From Glandiceps talaboti (lineage: Eukaryota; Hemichordata; Enteropneusta; Spengelidae), in the NCBI RefSeq assembly GCF_964340395.1, contig NC_135560.1:1979501-2043500 (forward strand): a DNA stretch of 64,000 bases, in the 5' to 3' direction. The position numbers and the translations under genes were made by a program. Every line of letters starts with the position of its first letter. Positions within the stretch are counted from its first letter, which is position 1. Under the pieces are notes generated by a model. It searched no databases and was not told the origin of the DNA. It saw only the letters and a list, made by a program, of their open reading frames with translations. Shown here piece by piece: positions 1 through 59,212 of the stretch.

Positions 1-240
<240 letters not shown>

Positions 241-368
241 ATTACTGAAAGAAAGTGACCCACCTCCTAATTACTGAAAGATCCCTAATGGTTAAGGCTT
301 AAGGTATCTTATACATGCGAGATTTTGATCTACCATCTGAATCAGGATAATTTACCCCGCATGTGAAA

Positions 369-1627
369 AAATACTGCCAATAGCGTTGTAGCACAACTGT
401 ACAGTTTTAAAAAATGTTTATCCGTATGCTAGTCCATGCTAACAATAGATGTTCATTTGCTGAATGACTATCCAGTTGCCTATCCAACCATGTTGCTATC
501 TTTGTGATATACGCGATCATTTGGCTGTTGCTATGGGCGTGGTCTTGTTGCTAGCCACATTTGCATACATTTATTGAATGTTTATTCATTTGTATTTAAA
601 TTCCTGTTATCTTTACAATATACGTTATTATTTGACTGTTGCTATGGGCGTGGTCTTGATGCTAGGCAAATTTACATACATTTTTGTAATGTTTATTCAA
701 TTGTCTATTAATGCCTGTTGTTATCTTCGCAATATATGTGATCATTTGGGCTGTTGCTATGGGTGCGGTCTTGTTGCTAGGCACATTTGAATACTTTTTT
801 TGAATGTTTGTTCAATTGTCTATTAATCCCTGTTATCTTTGTGAAATACCCGATCGTTTGGCTGTTGCTATGGGCGTGGTCATGGTTGCTAGGGATATTT
901 GCATATATTTTTGAATGTTTACTCACTTGCCTACCAGATGATGTTGTTATTTGAGTAAAATATACTGCCTTCGGTTGTTGCTAAGGGCGTGGTCATGGTT
1001 GCTAGGGCCAATTGTGTCAAAATATTTTGAAGAAAATCTGCAGAATAACACTTCTAGAAACATCTCACCAAGTTTCAGTCTCATTGACCAAGTACTTTTT
1101 GAAATAAATGTTTGACCAAAATTCACATTTGTACACCTAATTTGCATATCACTGATGAGATCATTATATGCTTAATATTTCTTTATCTATACACTCACAG
1201 ATGCATCCCACTTAAATTTCAGCCCAATCTGCTCAGTAGTTTTGGAATTATAGGTTTTTGACCAAAAAGTCACATTTTTAGCCCTAATTTGCATATTACT
1301 AAGGGAATCATCATATCATGAACAAATCTTAATCTACTCACATCTAAGAATGTTCAAACTAAATTTCATGCCAATCTGCCCTGTAGTTTTGGAGTTTAAG
1401 GTTTTTGACCAAAAATGCCTTTTTTTTTACCCAAAACCATCTATGGTGCAATCATTTTCGTTTGAACAATTTCCCAACTAGACACCAGAAGTAACATGAC
1501 CACCAAATATCAAAGCAATCGTTCCAGCAGTTTTTGACTTTAAGTTGTTTACACACACGCACACACAGACAGACGGTTTGCCATGCCTATAGCACGACTG
1601 AACTGAAGGTTCAGTAGTGCTAAAAAT
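369..1627 (+). mobile_element. Element A copy 1 (non-autonomous TIR element)
   Basis: A ~1.25 kb non-coding element. The left end carries TAGCACAACTG shortly after AAAAATACTGCCAATAGCG. The right end carries CAGTAGTGCTAAAAA, which is roughly the inverse of the left end, so imperfect terminal inverted repeats are present. Internally there are about four degenerate ~120-bp direct repeats (480-1000) around GCTGTTGCTATGGGCGTGG, then AT-rich blocks containing CTAATTTGCATAT, then a short CA/GACA microsatellite. Related copies lie at 8931-9978 and 57171-58400. No transposase reading frame is visible, so it would depend on an enzyme supplied elsewhere. Confidence 0.7.
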
Positions 1628-1910
1628 CAGTGGTGGGTGTGGGGTGGGGATAGTTTTTTTTTTACAGGACGTGTCAGAGACATTTTGTGGCACTGATGAA
1701 AAAATGTAATGACCTAACTCAGGCCAAACAAACTTACTTGTCCCCTGTAATAAGTTTTGGATTACCAATAAATTAGGAACACATGTTGCAACACCATGGT
1801 TTCAAAGTCTTTTTAGCAAATCTATCAACTCCACTATGTCTGTAGGACAAGAGAGTTGTGTGTATAATTTTATTTGTCTTCTTTTTCTTTCTCATTGCTA
1901 TGTTGACTAG
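1628..1910. other. Intron or 5' flank, no feature seen
   Basis: Unique-looking AT-rich sequence between element A and the first visible P450 exon. It ends in a pyrimidine tract (TTCTTTTTCTTTCTCATTG) leading to the acceptor AG at 1909-1910. Confidence 0.6.
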
Positions 1911-2036
1911 ACAATCTGAAAGATTTAACGGATCATTTACTCTATGCCCAAATGGATGTTGAAGATAAAAGAGGTGGTAAATTGGACTCCGTGACAGACA
2001 CCCATATCGTTCAAACACTGGCAGATATGTTTGGAG
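1911..2036 (+). CDS. P450 exon A (pre-I helix)
   Basis: Acceptor TTGACTAG, donor G|GTATGA. It enters with two bases completing a codon and leaves in phase 1. It encodes 41 whole codons ending ...QTLADMFG, the segment leading into the I helix. The following intron (2037-2939) is AT-rich and shows no feature. Confidence 0.88.
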
Positions 2037-4088
2037 GTATGATAACGTTATTGTGAACGGGATTACACATTGATTGAAAAACAGTAAACATGTTAATTGC
2101 AATGAAAATATATATATTGTATTTACCTGCAAGATATATTGTTATATGTGGTGATGTTTTTGATACTCTAGGCTTTAGAAGTCTTATCTTGTCCACTGTG
2201 TCAGTTGGAGGTTGATATTACAATATTCAGTCGGTAGTGACTTAAGTTTGTCAGTGTCAAACGATGCTTAGATTCTTGCCATAGTAGAGTGTTACAATTT
2301 AATTTGTAAGAGTATAAGTCACAGATATATGATGAAGGATAATTACCACCAAGAAATATAAAATAAATTGACACTCAGTGATGCAGTTGTCAAAGAAAAT
2401 GATAGTTTTTACATGTAAGTTATTCATCAGCCATCATTGTGCTTCATTGGTCGCAATCACATGAATGCCATCCTCTTGTCACTAAAATAACAAATCTAGT
2501 TTGTATGAGGTATACTGGGTACTATCTTCATCGTATTCATCTCAGTGGTATGAACTATAATGATGATGTAGAATTAAGGGGCAGTAAAATAGAATTACTT
2601 TGGAATAATAAATTGGAAACCAACCTATCCTTTCTCAGACCACTGAGATACAACCTATCAATTTACGTGATCAAGGTCAAATAGACGGACCGAAACATGG
2701 CATTGATATGATTTCAGTAAATTCCAAAGTAACTATTATTTTACTCTACTAACATTTTGACAATATAAAACACTTTTACAATATAAAACACTTTCTATAG
2801 TCAGCTCAGGGGTCGTTTTACGCTATATTGCATCTTTATTGACACATTTGATTGGCAATTATTTCAACTACTTTACCTCTTTTAACAAATCAAAACTCCA
2901 AAGTATTTAATCATTTCACGTCTCATTATTTATATACAGGCGGCATTGATACATCACTAATTGCACTAAATTGGTGTGTAATATATATGGCTGAATACCC
3001 ACATATTCAGGATAATGTGGCTAATGAAATTGATGCTGTAATCAGTCAAGACCGTCCTCCTAAACTAAGTGATCGGGGGAGCCTGCCCTATTGTGAAGCA
3101 GTGATCCATGAAGTTATGAGAATACAGACGGTAGCACCATTAGCCATTCCACACAGTGCACGTGTTACTTCTACTATTGGTACGTACATGACCTCCATTC
3201 CACACAGTGCATGCATTACTTCTACTATTGGTATATACGTAACCTCCATTCCACACAGTGCATGCATTACTTCTACTATTGGTTACATACGTAACTTCCA
3301 TTCCACACAGTGCATGCATTACTTCTACTATTGGTACATACGTAACTTCCATTCCACACAGTGCATGCATTACTTCTACTATTGGTACATACGTAACTTC
3401 CATTCCACACAGTGCATGCGTTACTTCTACTATTGGTTACATACATAACTTCCATTCCACACAGTGCATGCAGTACTTCTACTATTGGTACATACGTAAC
3501 TTCCATTCCACACAGTGCATGCGTTACTTCTACTATTGGTTACATACGTAACTTCCATTCCACACAGTACATGCATTACTTCTACTATTGGTACATACGT
3601 AACTTCCATTCCACACAGTGCATGCGTTACTTCTACTATTGGTTACATACATAACTTCCATTCCACACAGTGCATGCATTACTTCTACTATTGGTTACAT
3701 ACGTAACTTCCATTCCACACAGTGCATGCATTACTTCTACTATTGGTACATACGTAACTTCCATTCCACACAGTGCATGCATTACTTCTACTATTGGTAC
3801 ATACGTAACTTCCATTCCACACAGTGCATGCGTTACTTCTACTATTGGCTACATACGTAACTTCCATTCCACACAGTGCATGCAGTACTTCTACTATTGG
3901 TACGTATGTAACCTCCATTCCACACAGTGCATGCCTTACTTCTACTATTGCTACTTATGTAACCTACATTCCACATAGTGCATGCATTACTTCTACTATT
4001 GGTGCAAACGTAACTTCTATTCCACACAGTGCATGCATTACTTCTACTATTGGTACATACGTAACCTCCATTCCACACAGTGCATGCG

Positions 4089-4119
<31 letters not shown>

Positions 4120-6944
4120 CATACATACATACATACATACACAGTTGACATTGTTTTCTGACATGTCAGACATCAATGTTACAACCAAATCTGATCATAA
4201 TGAAGACATTATAATGCGGTTACAATGTCTAAAGGTGTTACAGTAATGAATTAGTTATTGAAATAGTTGGCCATGGGGAGGATTATGTTGAAGAGAACAG
4301 AAATTGAGGGAAGGCAATGCACTGTTTAGAGAATGGAATATGGGAAAGTTCCCCCTAATATATGATGGGAAGGTTCCCCCTAATGTATGATGGGAAGGTT
4401 CCTCCTAATGTATGATGGGAAGGTTCCCCCTAACGTATGATGGGAAGGTTCCCCCTAACGTAAGATGGGAAAGTTCCCCCTAACGTATGATGGGAAGGTT
4501 CCCCCTAATGTATGATGGGAAGGTTCCCCCTAATGTATGATGGGAAGGTTCCCCCTAATGTATGATGGGAAGGTTCCCCCTAATGTATGATGGGAAGGTT
4601 CCCCCTAATGTATGATGGGAAAGTTCCCCCTAATGTATGATGGGAAGGTTCCCCCTAATGTATGATGGGAAGGTCCCCCCTAATGTATGATTCGAAGGTT
4701 TCCCCTAATGTATGATGGGAAGGTTCCCCCTAATGTATGATGGGAAGGTTCCCCCTAATGTATGATGGGAAAGTTCCCCCTAATGTATGATGGGAAGGTT
4801 CCCCCTAATGTATGATGGGAAGGTTCCCCCTAATGTATGATGGGAAGGTTCACCCTAATGTATGATGGGAAGGTTCCCCCTAATGTATGATGGGAAGGTT
4901 CACCCTAATGTATGATGGGAAGGTTCCACCTAATGTATGATGTTTTACTTTGTTGTGTACATACAATGCACTGAGACGTATGTGTAGTGCGTTCTTTAAG
5001 AATTAAATAATAATAATAATAATAATAATAATGATTCGAAGGTTCCCCCTAATGTATGATGGGAAGGTTCCCCCTAATGTATGATGGGAAAGTTCCCCCT
5101 AATGTATGATGGGAAGGTTCACCCTAATGTATGATGGGAAGGTTCCCCCTAATGTATGATGGGAAGGTTCCCCCTAACGTATGATGGGAAGGTTTCCCCT
5201 AATGTATGATGGGAAGGTTCCCCCTAATGTATGATGGGAAGGTTCCCCCTAACGTATGATGGGAAGGTTCCCCCTAACGTATGATGGGAAAGTTCCCCCT
5301 AACGTATGATGGTTCCCCTAATGTATGATGGGAAGGTTCCCCCTAATGTATGATGGGAAGGTTCCCCCTAATGTATGATGGGAAGGTTCCCCCTAATGTA
5401 TGATGGGAAGGTTCCCCTTAATGTATGATGGGAAGGTTCCCCTAATGTATGATGGGAAAGTTCCCCCTAATGTATGATGGGAAGGTTCCCCCTAATGTAT
5501 GATGGGAAGGTTCCCCCTAATGTATGATTCGAAGGTTCCCCCTAATGTATGATGGGAAGGTTCACCCTAATGTATGATGGGAAGGTTCCCCCTAATGTAT
5601 GGTGGGAAGGTTCCCCCTAATGTATGATGGGAAGGTTCCCCCTAATGTATGGTGGGAAGGTTCCCCCTAATGTATGGTGGGAAAGTTCCCCCTAATGTAT
5701 GATGGGAAGGTTCCCCCTAATGTATGATGGGAAGGTTCCCCCTAATGTATGATGGGAAGGTTCCCCCTAATGTATGATGGGAAGGTTCACCCTAATGTAT
5801 GGTGGGAAGGTTCCCCCTAATGTATGATGGGAAGGTTCCCCCTAATGTATGATGGGAAGGTTCCCCCTAATGTATGATGGGAAGGTTCCCCCTAATGTAT
5901 GATTGGAAGGTTCCCCCTAATGTATGATGGGAAGGTTCCCCCTAATGTATGATGGGAAAGTTCCCCCTAATGTATGATGGGAAGGTTCCCCCTAATGTAT
6001 GATGGGAAAGTTCTCCCTAATGTATGATGGGAAGGTTCCCCCTAATGTATGATGGGAAGGTTCCCCCTAATGTATGATGGGAAGGTTCCCCCTAATGTAT
6101 GACGGGAAGGTTCCCTCTAATGTATGATGGGAAGGTTCCCCCTAATGTATGATGGGTCAGACTAACAATGTTTGATTTCTCCTGACACGACCCCTCCCCC
6201 TTCCTTACTCTCTAATACTCCATAAAATAAACAATTTTACTCACTATGTTTCATTTTGATAATGTACTTGTAGGTGGATACAAAGTGCCCCAGGGTACAA
6301 GTGTTATTATTAACCTGTGGGCATTGCATAATGATGAACGCCAGTGGAGTGAACCAAGGGAATTCAGACCAGGTAACAAAGGGTCAAATAGTTTTGTCAA
6401 CTTTGTGCTTTTTGGTTATTTTCACATCAGTTACGCTATTGTAATATTTACTAGGTAAATATTACTGTCATTGACAGGACAATATGGTGTTTATTGCATG
6501 GACATATTATTCTTAAATTAATGAATGAATCAAGCAAATATTAACTGATTAATATTAATGATATTTCATGGGCTGTCATCAGGGTACTTAGCTGGGACCA
6601 ACAAGTAAAATTAACACTGTAGTTAAAAATAATATCTGTGTTAATATATAAAAGTGTGTAAGTTGTATCTTTTTTATACAGACAGGTTCTTTGACAGTGA
6701 GACAAGGCGATTAAAAGCCAAGCCAGTTAGTTACATGCCATTTGGAGCAGGTCGCCGTGTCTGTTTAGGAGAGTGTATGGCCAAGGCACAACTATTTCTA
6801 CTATTTGTTTCTTTGTTTCAACACTTCACAATTGTGGCAACACCTGGGAAAGCATCACATCGATTAGATGGATTCTTCAGTATATTTGCCAACCATCCTC
6901 AGCCATACAAAGTATGTGTCAAGAAGAGAAGTAGTCTTCATTAA
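1911..6944 (+). CDS. Cytochrome P450, CYP2 clan (CYP17/CYP1-like), C-terminal half
   Basis: Haem-thiolate monooxygenase, expected to be anchored in the endoplasmic reticulum and fed electrons by NADPH-P450 reductase. Four exons (1911-2036, 2940-3179, 6274-6372, 6682-6944) splice in phase to 241 residues and a stop codon. A P450 is about 500 residues, so the N-terminal half and membrane anchor lie left of the window. Landmarks in order: I helix with FGGGIDTS across the first junction, K-helix ExxR as EVMR, INLWALHNDERQW, FRPDRF, and the haem loop FGAGRRVCLGE with the axial cysteine. The spacing and the INLWALH block resemble vertebrate CYP17 and CYP1; the substrate cannot be told. The 3.1 kb intron after exon B holds two arrays, one repeating the exon's own donor site. 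It converges with CCDC93 3.65 kb downstream. Confidence 0.93.
2940..3179 (+). CDS. P450 exon B (I helix to K helix)
   Basis: Acceptor TATATACAG, donor ATTG|GTACGT, phase 1 in and out. It encodes the oxygen-binding I helix (GGIDTS), the LSDRGSLPYCEAVIHEVMR block with the ExxR motif, and IPHSARVTSTIG. The end is set by phase with exon C (GGYKVPQG follows). Its last 34 nt and the donor are the seed of the array at 3146-4088. Two further donors 51 and 102 nt downstream are also in frame. Confidence 0.93.
3146..4088 (+). repeat. 51/52-bp minisatellite repeating exon B tail and 5' splice site
   Basis: About 19 copies. Each unit has ~34 nt of exon text (ATTCCACACAGTGCATGC, then TTACTTCTACTATTG) followed by 17-18 nt of intron starting GTACATAC or GTTACATAC. 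The first copy is the true exon end. Units differ by single bases and by 51 versus 52 bp length. Long ORFs over this stretch on both strands are repeat translations and not genes. Confidence 0.95.
4089..4141 (+). repeat. (CATA)n microsatellite
   Basis: About 13 tandem ACAT tetranucleotides starting directly at the end of the last minisatellite unit. It may have grown from the CATACATAC inside that unit. Confidence 0.95.
4142..4330. other. Intron, no feature seen
   Basis: Short unique stretch between two arrays in the P450 intron B-C. Confidence 0.6.
4335..6153 (+). repeat. 26-bp minisatellite, about 66 copies
   Basis: Unit close to TAATGTATGATGGGAAGGTT followed by CCCCC. Common variants are AAAGTT, AACGTA and ATTCGAAGG. 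It is interrupted once at about 4943-5031 by an unrelated segment with an (AAT)n tail. It lies in the P450 intron before exon C and carries no exon sequence. Confidence 0.96.
4943..5031 (+). mobile_element. Short insertion with (AAT)n tail, likely truncated LINE 3' end
   Basis: About 89 bp unlike the array, ending in AATAATAATAATAATAATAAT and bounded on both sides by array units. A simple trinucleotide tail is typical of CR1/L2-type 3' ends, so a severely 5'-truncated retroposon is the best reading. Confidence 0.5.
6274..6372 (+). CDS. P450 exon C
   Basis: Acceptor ACTTGTAG, donor CCAG|GTAACA, phase 1 in and out. It encodes GYKVPQGTSVIINLWALHND then ERQWSEPREFRP, the beta-sheet and meander approach that precedes the PERF motif. 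The intron to exon D (6373-6681) holds nothing notable. Confidence 0.92.
6682..6944 (+). CDS. P450 exon D (haem-binding loop, stop codon)
   Basis: Acceptor TTTATACAG. The split codon gives FRP-D-RFFDSE. It encodes SYMPFGAGRRVCLGE with the haem-ligating cysteine, the L helix, and a C-terminal tail ending KKRSSLH and TAA at 6942-6944. A second AG five bases on is possible but would lose the aspartate and the frame. Confidence 0.93.
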
Positions 6945-7019
6945 AATCAATATGATAGAGGACATCATTGTGTATGTATAGCTGTACTTTGTGGTAAATG
7001 AATACTGAACAATTACAAA

Positions 7020-7076
7020 TAGAAGTGATGTCAACACTGTATAGCTAGCTATCTTACTGTGTTGATATCACTTCTA
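7020..7076. repeat. Inverted repeat, 18-bp arms
   Basis: TAGAAGTGATGTCAACAC and its near-perfect inverse GTGTTGATATCACTTCTA flank a 21-nt loop. The arm sequence is part of the 48-bp unit of the adjacent array, so the flank holds an inverted piece of the repeat. Confidence 0.75.
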
Positions 7077-7171
7077 CTTGTAGGATTATAACCTTGTCAT
7101 AACAGCTGTCTTGCAGTGTTGATACTCAGACCACTAAAAGAATTCCCTATAGTGGTCTGAGTTGTAGACAT

Positions 7172-7998
7172 GGTTATATCCTACGAGTAGAAGTGATATC
7201 AACCTCTGAACACTATAGTGGTCTGAGTCTACAAGTAGAAGTGATATCAACCTCTGAACACTATAGTGGTCTGAGTCTATGAGTAGAAGTGATATCAACC
7301 TCTGAACACTATAGTGGTCTGAGTCTACGAGTAGAAGTGATATCAACCTCTGAACACTATAGTGGTCTGAGTCTACAAGTAGAAGTGATATCAACCTCTG
7401 AACACTATAGTGGTCTGAGTCTACGAGTAGAAGTGATATCAACCTCTGAACACTATAGTGGTCTGAGTCTACGAGTAGAAGTGATATCAACCTCTGAACA
7501 CTATAGTGGTCTGAGTCTACGAGTAGAAGTGATATCAACCTCTGAACACTATAGTGGTCTGAGTCTACGAGTAGAAGTGATATCAACCTCTGAACACTAT
7601 AGTGGTCTGAGTCTACGAGTAGAAGTGATATCAACCTCTGAACACTATAGTGGTCTGAGTCTACAAGTAGAAGTGATATCAACCTCTGAACACTATAGTG
7701 GTCTGAGTCTACGAGTAGAAGTGATATCAACCTCTGAACACTATAGTGGTCTGAGTCTACGAGTAGAAGTGATATCAACCTCTGAACACTATAGTGGTCT
7801 GAGTCTACGAGTAGAAGTGATATCAACCTCTGAACACTATAGTGGTCTGAGTCTACGAGTAGAAGTGATATCAACCTCTGAACACTATAGTGGTCTGAGT
7901 CTACGAGTAGAAGTGATATCAACCTCTGAACACTATAGTGGTCTGAGTCTACAAGTAGAAGTGATATCAACCTCTGAACACTATAGTGGTCTGAGTCT
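7172..7998 (+). repeat. 48-bp minisatellite, 17 copies
   Basis: Unit: AGTAGAAGTGATATCAACCT, then CTGAACACTATAGTGGTCTG, then AGTCTACG. It is very homogeneous. Because 48 is divisible by 3 and the unit lacks stops in one frame of each strand, it yields long artefactual ORFs on both strands. It lies in the 3' flank of the P450. Confidence 0.96.
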
Positions 7999-8057
7999 CC
8001 ATTTTTATCTCAATGTTGTCTTTTTTCTTGATTTTTATCTAAGACTATCTTTTTATC

Positions 8058-8253
8058 ACATACATACATACATACATACATACATACATACATACATACA
8101 TACATACATACACACACAGACACATACATACATGCATACATACATACATACATACATACATACATACATACACAGACACATACATACATACATACATACA
8201 TACATACATACATACATACATACATACATACATACATACATACATACATACAT

Positions 8254-8292
<39 letters not shown>
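8058..8292. repeat. (CATA)n/(CA)n microsatellite
   Basis: About 235 bp of CATA tetranucleotides with interruptions ACACAGACA and a terminal CA run. Confidence 0.97.
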
Positions 8293-8439
8293 ACCATACC
8301 ATGGCATAATTCATAATCTGATATTTCACTATTGAATGCTTTATTCAGTTGTACTAGTACTAAACAATGCTAAGAACAAAGCAACTTAATTGTCAATGTC
8401 ATGTCCAGTGTACCTGATTGCTTCATTCATTTTTACCTT

Positions 8440-10106
8440 CCGTAAGGAATATTATATATTAGGGATGAAAAGTCTGTGTGTGCATGTCTGTGGCATCGGT
8501 TTCTCAAAAAACGGCTGGCTCAATTCAAAGAAAATTCGGTGCACATATTCTTTAGGGTAATCGCTAGAACTGGTTTTGATATTCCATGAATCTTTATGAT
8601 CAATTTGATAATTAGTTTTTGGTAATTAGGTTATATCTTAAGAATGCACACTTTAAATTCAGTATAATGTGGTACATACATTGATGATAAAAACATGCAT
8701 GTGTCATATAAATTTTGATGATATAGCTTGTTGTACTTTTAATGACTCATTTGCATATTTAATGATTTTCAGTAATTAGGCTATATCTTAAATATGTATG
8801 CTTCAAATTAAATATAATCTGGGACATACTCAAAGAAAGCACATGTTATGAAAAACTTATTGATGTAGCTTTCAGTTTTAATGATTCATTTGCACAATTA
8901 ACGATCTTCAGTGATTAGGCAATCTTAAAAATAGTGCCAATGGCATTGTAGCACAACTGTGTTTAGCTGTTGGTATGGACATGGTCTTGTTGCTAGGCAT
9001 ATTTGCAAACATTTTTTTTGAATCTTTATTAATTTACCTGCCCTTCCCACTTTTCATCTTTGCAATACAAACCATCACTTAGCTGTTCCTATGGGCATGG
9101 TCCTGTTGCTAGGCATATTTGCAAACATATTTTGAATCTGTATTCACCTACCCATCCCTGTTGTTATCTTTGTAATATCCATCATCATTTCATTATTGCT
9201 AAGGTTGTGGGCATGGTTGCTAGGGCCAATTGTGTCATAATGTTTTCAACAATAACTGCAGAATAACACCTCCCGAAACAACCCCACCAAGTTTCAACCC
9301 TATTCACCATGCAGTTTCAAGATATAAGTATTTGTCCAAAATTGATATTTTAAGACCTAATTTGCATATTGCTGATGGTATCATCACATTGTGATTAATT
9401 GTGAATACAGCTTCATCTACACATGCCCAGATGCAACCCCAGCACAATCGGCTTGGTAGTTTTGGAATTATTAATTTGTGACAAAAAAGACACATTTTTA
9501 GACCTAATTTTAATATCACAGATGGGATCTTCATCAACAATTCTTAATATAAACACCCTGAAGAACTTTCCAACCAAATTTCCAGCTGAATTTGCGCAGT
9601 AGTTTTGGAATTAAAGGTTTTTAAAACCAAAAATACACATTTTTATACCTAATTTGCATATCGCTGACTGGATCACATGTCATGAACAATTCTTAATCTA
9701 AACACCTCTAAGTCCATTGCCATCAAATTTAAGACCAATCTGCAAAGCAGCAAAAATCACATTTTTTTACCCAAATCAAACACCGGTGTAAGAACATTTT
9801 GATTTGAACAATGTCCCAAGGTAATATACCTACCAAATATCATGGCAATTGGTTTTTGACTTTACGTTGTTTACATACACATACCCACACATCCACATAG
9901 ACAGACAGACAGACAGATAGACACTTTGTCATGACTATAGCTTTACCGAACCTAAGAAGATCAGTTGTGCTAAAAACGCACTCTTCAAATTCAATTCAAT
10001 TTGGTACATACTTCAAACTTACCTAATCACATATGTTCTGTTACATTCCAATAATAATTGTGTGTAGAACGAAAATCTAAAGATTTTGTCCTTAAGGAAG
10101 GCATTC
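8440..10106 (+). mobile_element. Element C: TIR element carrying a nested element A
   Basis: The left end CCTTCCGTAAGGA and the right end TCCTTAAGGAAGG are inverse to each other. The body contains two or three degenerate ~150-bp repeats around TTAGGCTATATCTTAAATAT. The repeat text breaks off at about 8930 and resumes at about 9979 with GCACTCTTCAAATTC, showing that element A inserted later. Non-coding. Confidence 0.65.
8931..9978 (+). mobile_element. Element A copy 2, nested
   Basis: Left end ...TAGTGCCAATGGCATTGTAGC then ACAACTG; right end CAGTTGTGCTAAAAA, so TAGCACAACTG/CAGTTGTGCTA form 11-bp perfect inverted ends. It is bounded by AAAAA on both sides, a possible target duplication. It ends with a GACA-type microsatellite as in copy 1. 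Confidence 0.72.
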
Positions 10107-10597
10107 AGTTTGAATCTGGTTATCTAAGTTGATTCAATTCTCATGAAATAACCAGGCATACATAGTGAATCTCAACAAAACTATACATAATTATGACTTG
10201 ACAAATAAATTGTACACCCTCCGATATAATGTATGCCATCAAAGTGTACATTCATTCCAACTATCTTGTACTATCTTATCAGGCATTCTGTTTTTATAGT
10301 GACACATATCAACCATTGACTAATGTGTCTTTCATTTCAAACTGATTACTTAGCAGTGTGTTCTCAAATGACAGACAAATACATGTAGTTTTGTTGTTGG
10401 TCCTAAGGGATAGAGGAACATCCAATTTGGATGTGAGATAAAAACTAGCTGTGTGTTGGTAGCTTGTACAGGTCAATAACACATCATTGCTTACAATAGT
10501 AGTCAAATTATCAACTAAGACTTAATTATAATACCTATATTTGTTTCAGTTTCTATAGTAACTGATTAATAGCAATTTTCAATGGTTTGCAAGCATA
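10107..10597. other. 3' flank / possible 3' UTR of CCDC93
   Basis: AT-rich unique sequence directly downstream (on the minus strand) of the CCDC93 stop codon. No clear polyadenylation signal could be assigned. Confidence 0.5.
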
Positions 10598-58571
<47,974 letters not shown>

Positions 58572-58839
58572 CTAAGAATAAAGGAATAGTATAAATGCCT
58601 TGTCATTCAAATTTCATTTACTTCAACTTCTATTTCAAAATTATTCTACATTCAATTATTTTCATACATGTATGGGAAGACCACAATCAAAATAAGTGTT
58701 TAAAACACTTTTCTAAAACAAGTTTAAGTTTCATGAATGTCATCGTATGATTTTGATGTTGATTGAATGTACAGTACTTGGTGTGCTTTTCACCATACAA
58801 GTTTATTTTGTTACATTAAAGGTGAGGAAGGGGTATTGT

Positions 58840-59212
58840 GGAGTCATGATGGGTGAATGGTTAGCGTGACCGGCTTGGAACCTACAGGTTGCAGGTTCGA
58901 GCCCGTCGCTGCCTGCTGTCTGTTTCTGAGTGGCTAAAGTCCTTGGGCAAGATTTGAACCACGACTGTGCCTCAGTCAACCCAGCTGTATAACTGGGGAC
59001 CTGGTAGGATGTAGGTTGCAATGTGAAGGCTTTAATCCTATGCGCTTAAATGGCTGCAATGGATTGTATGCTCCCCGGGGAGTTGAGGAAGACTAAAGGG
59101 CCATTGTGCTGTTCTGATCCGAGTCAGGGGTAATAATTGTAAAGCGCTTTGAGCACGGAGTGGGAAAGCGCTATATAAGAACCCAACATCATCATTATAA
59201 AAGGCCCCCTAA
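58840..59212 (+). mobile_element. tRNA-derived SINE
   Basis: A tRNA-like head with GAATGGTTAGCGTGACCGGC (A-box-like) and GGTTCGAGCCC (perfect B box) about 35 nt apart is the RNA polymerase III internal promoter. A ~200-bp body follows, and a tail with TAAAGCGCTTTGAGCACGG, GGAAAGCGCTATATAAGAAC and a short ATC repeat. This tail type is shared with L2/CR1-like LINEs in many aquatic animals. Confidence 0.85.

Noticed and set aside
7134-8335. Open frames of 278 and 348 residues on opposite strands
   Set aside because: They are translations of a 48-bp tandem repeat plus CATA repeat; no domain and both strands equally open.
58845-58920. Possible tRNA gene (B box GGTTCGAGCCC)
   Set aside because: No clean cloverleaf acceptor stem; body and tail show it is the head of a SINE.
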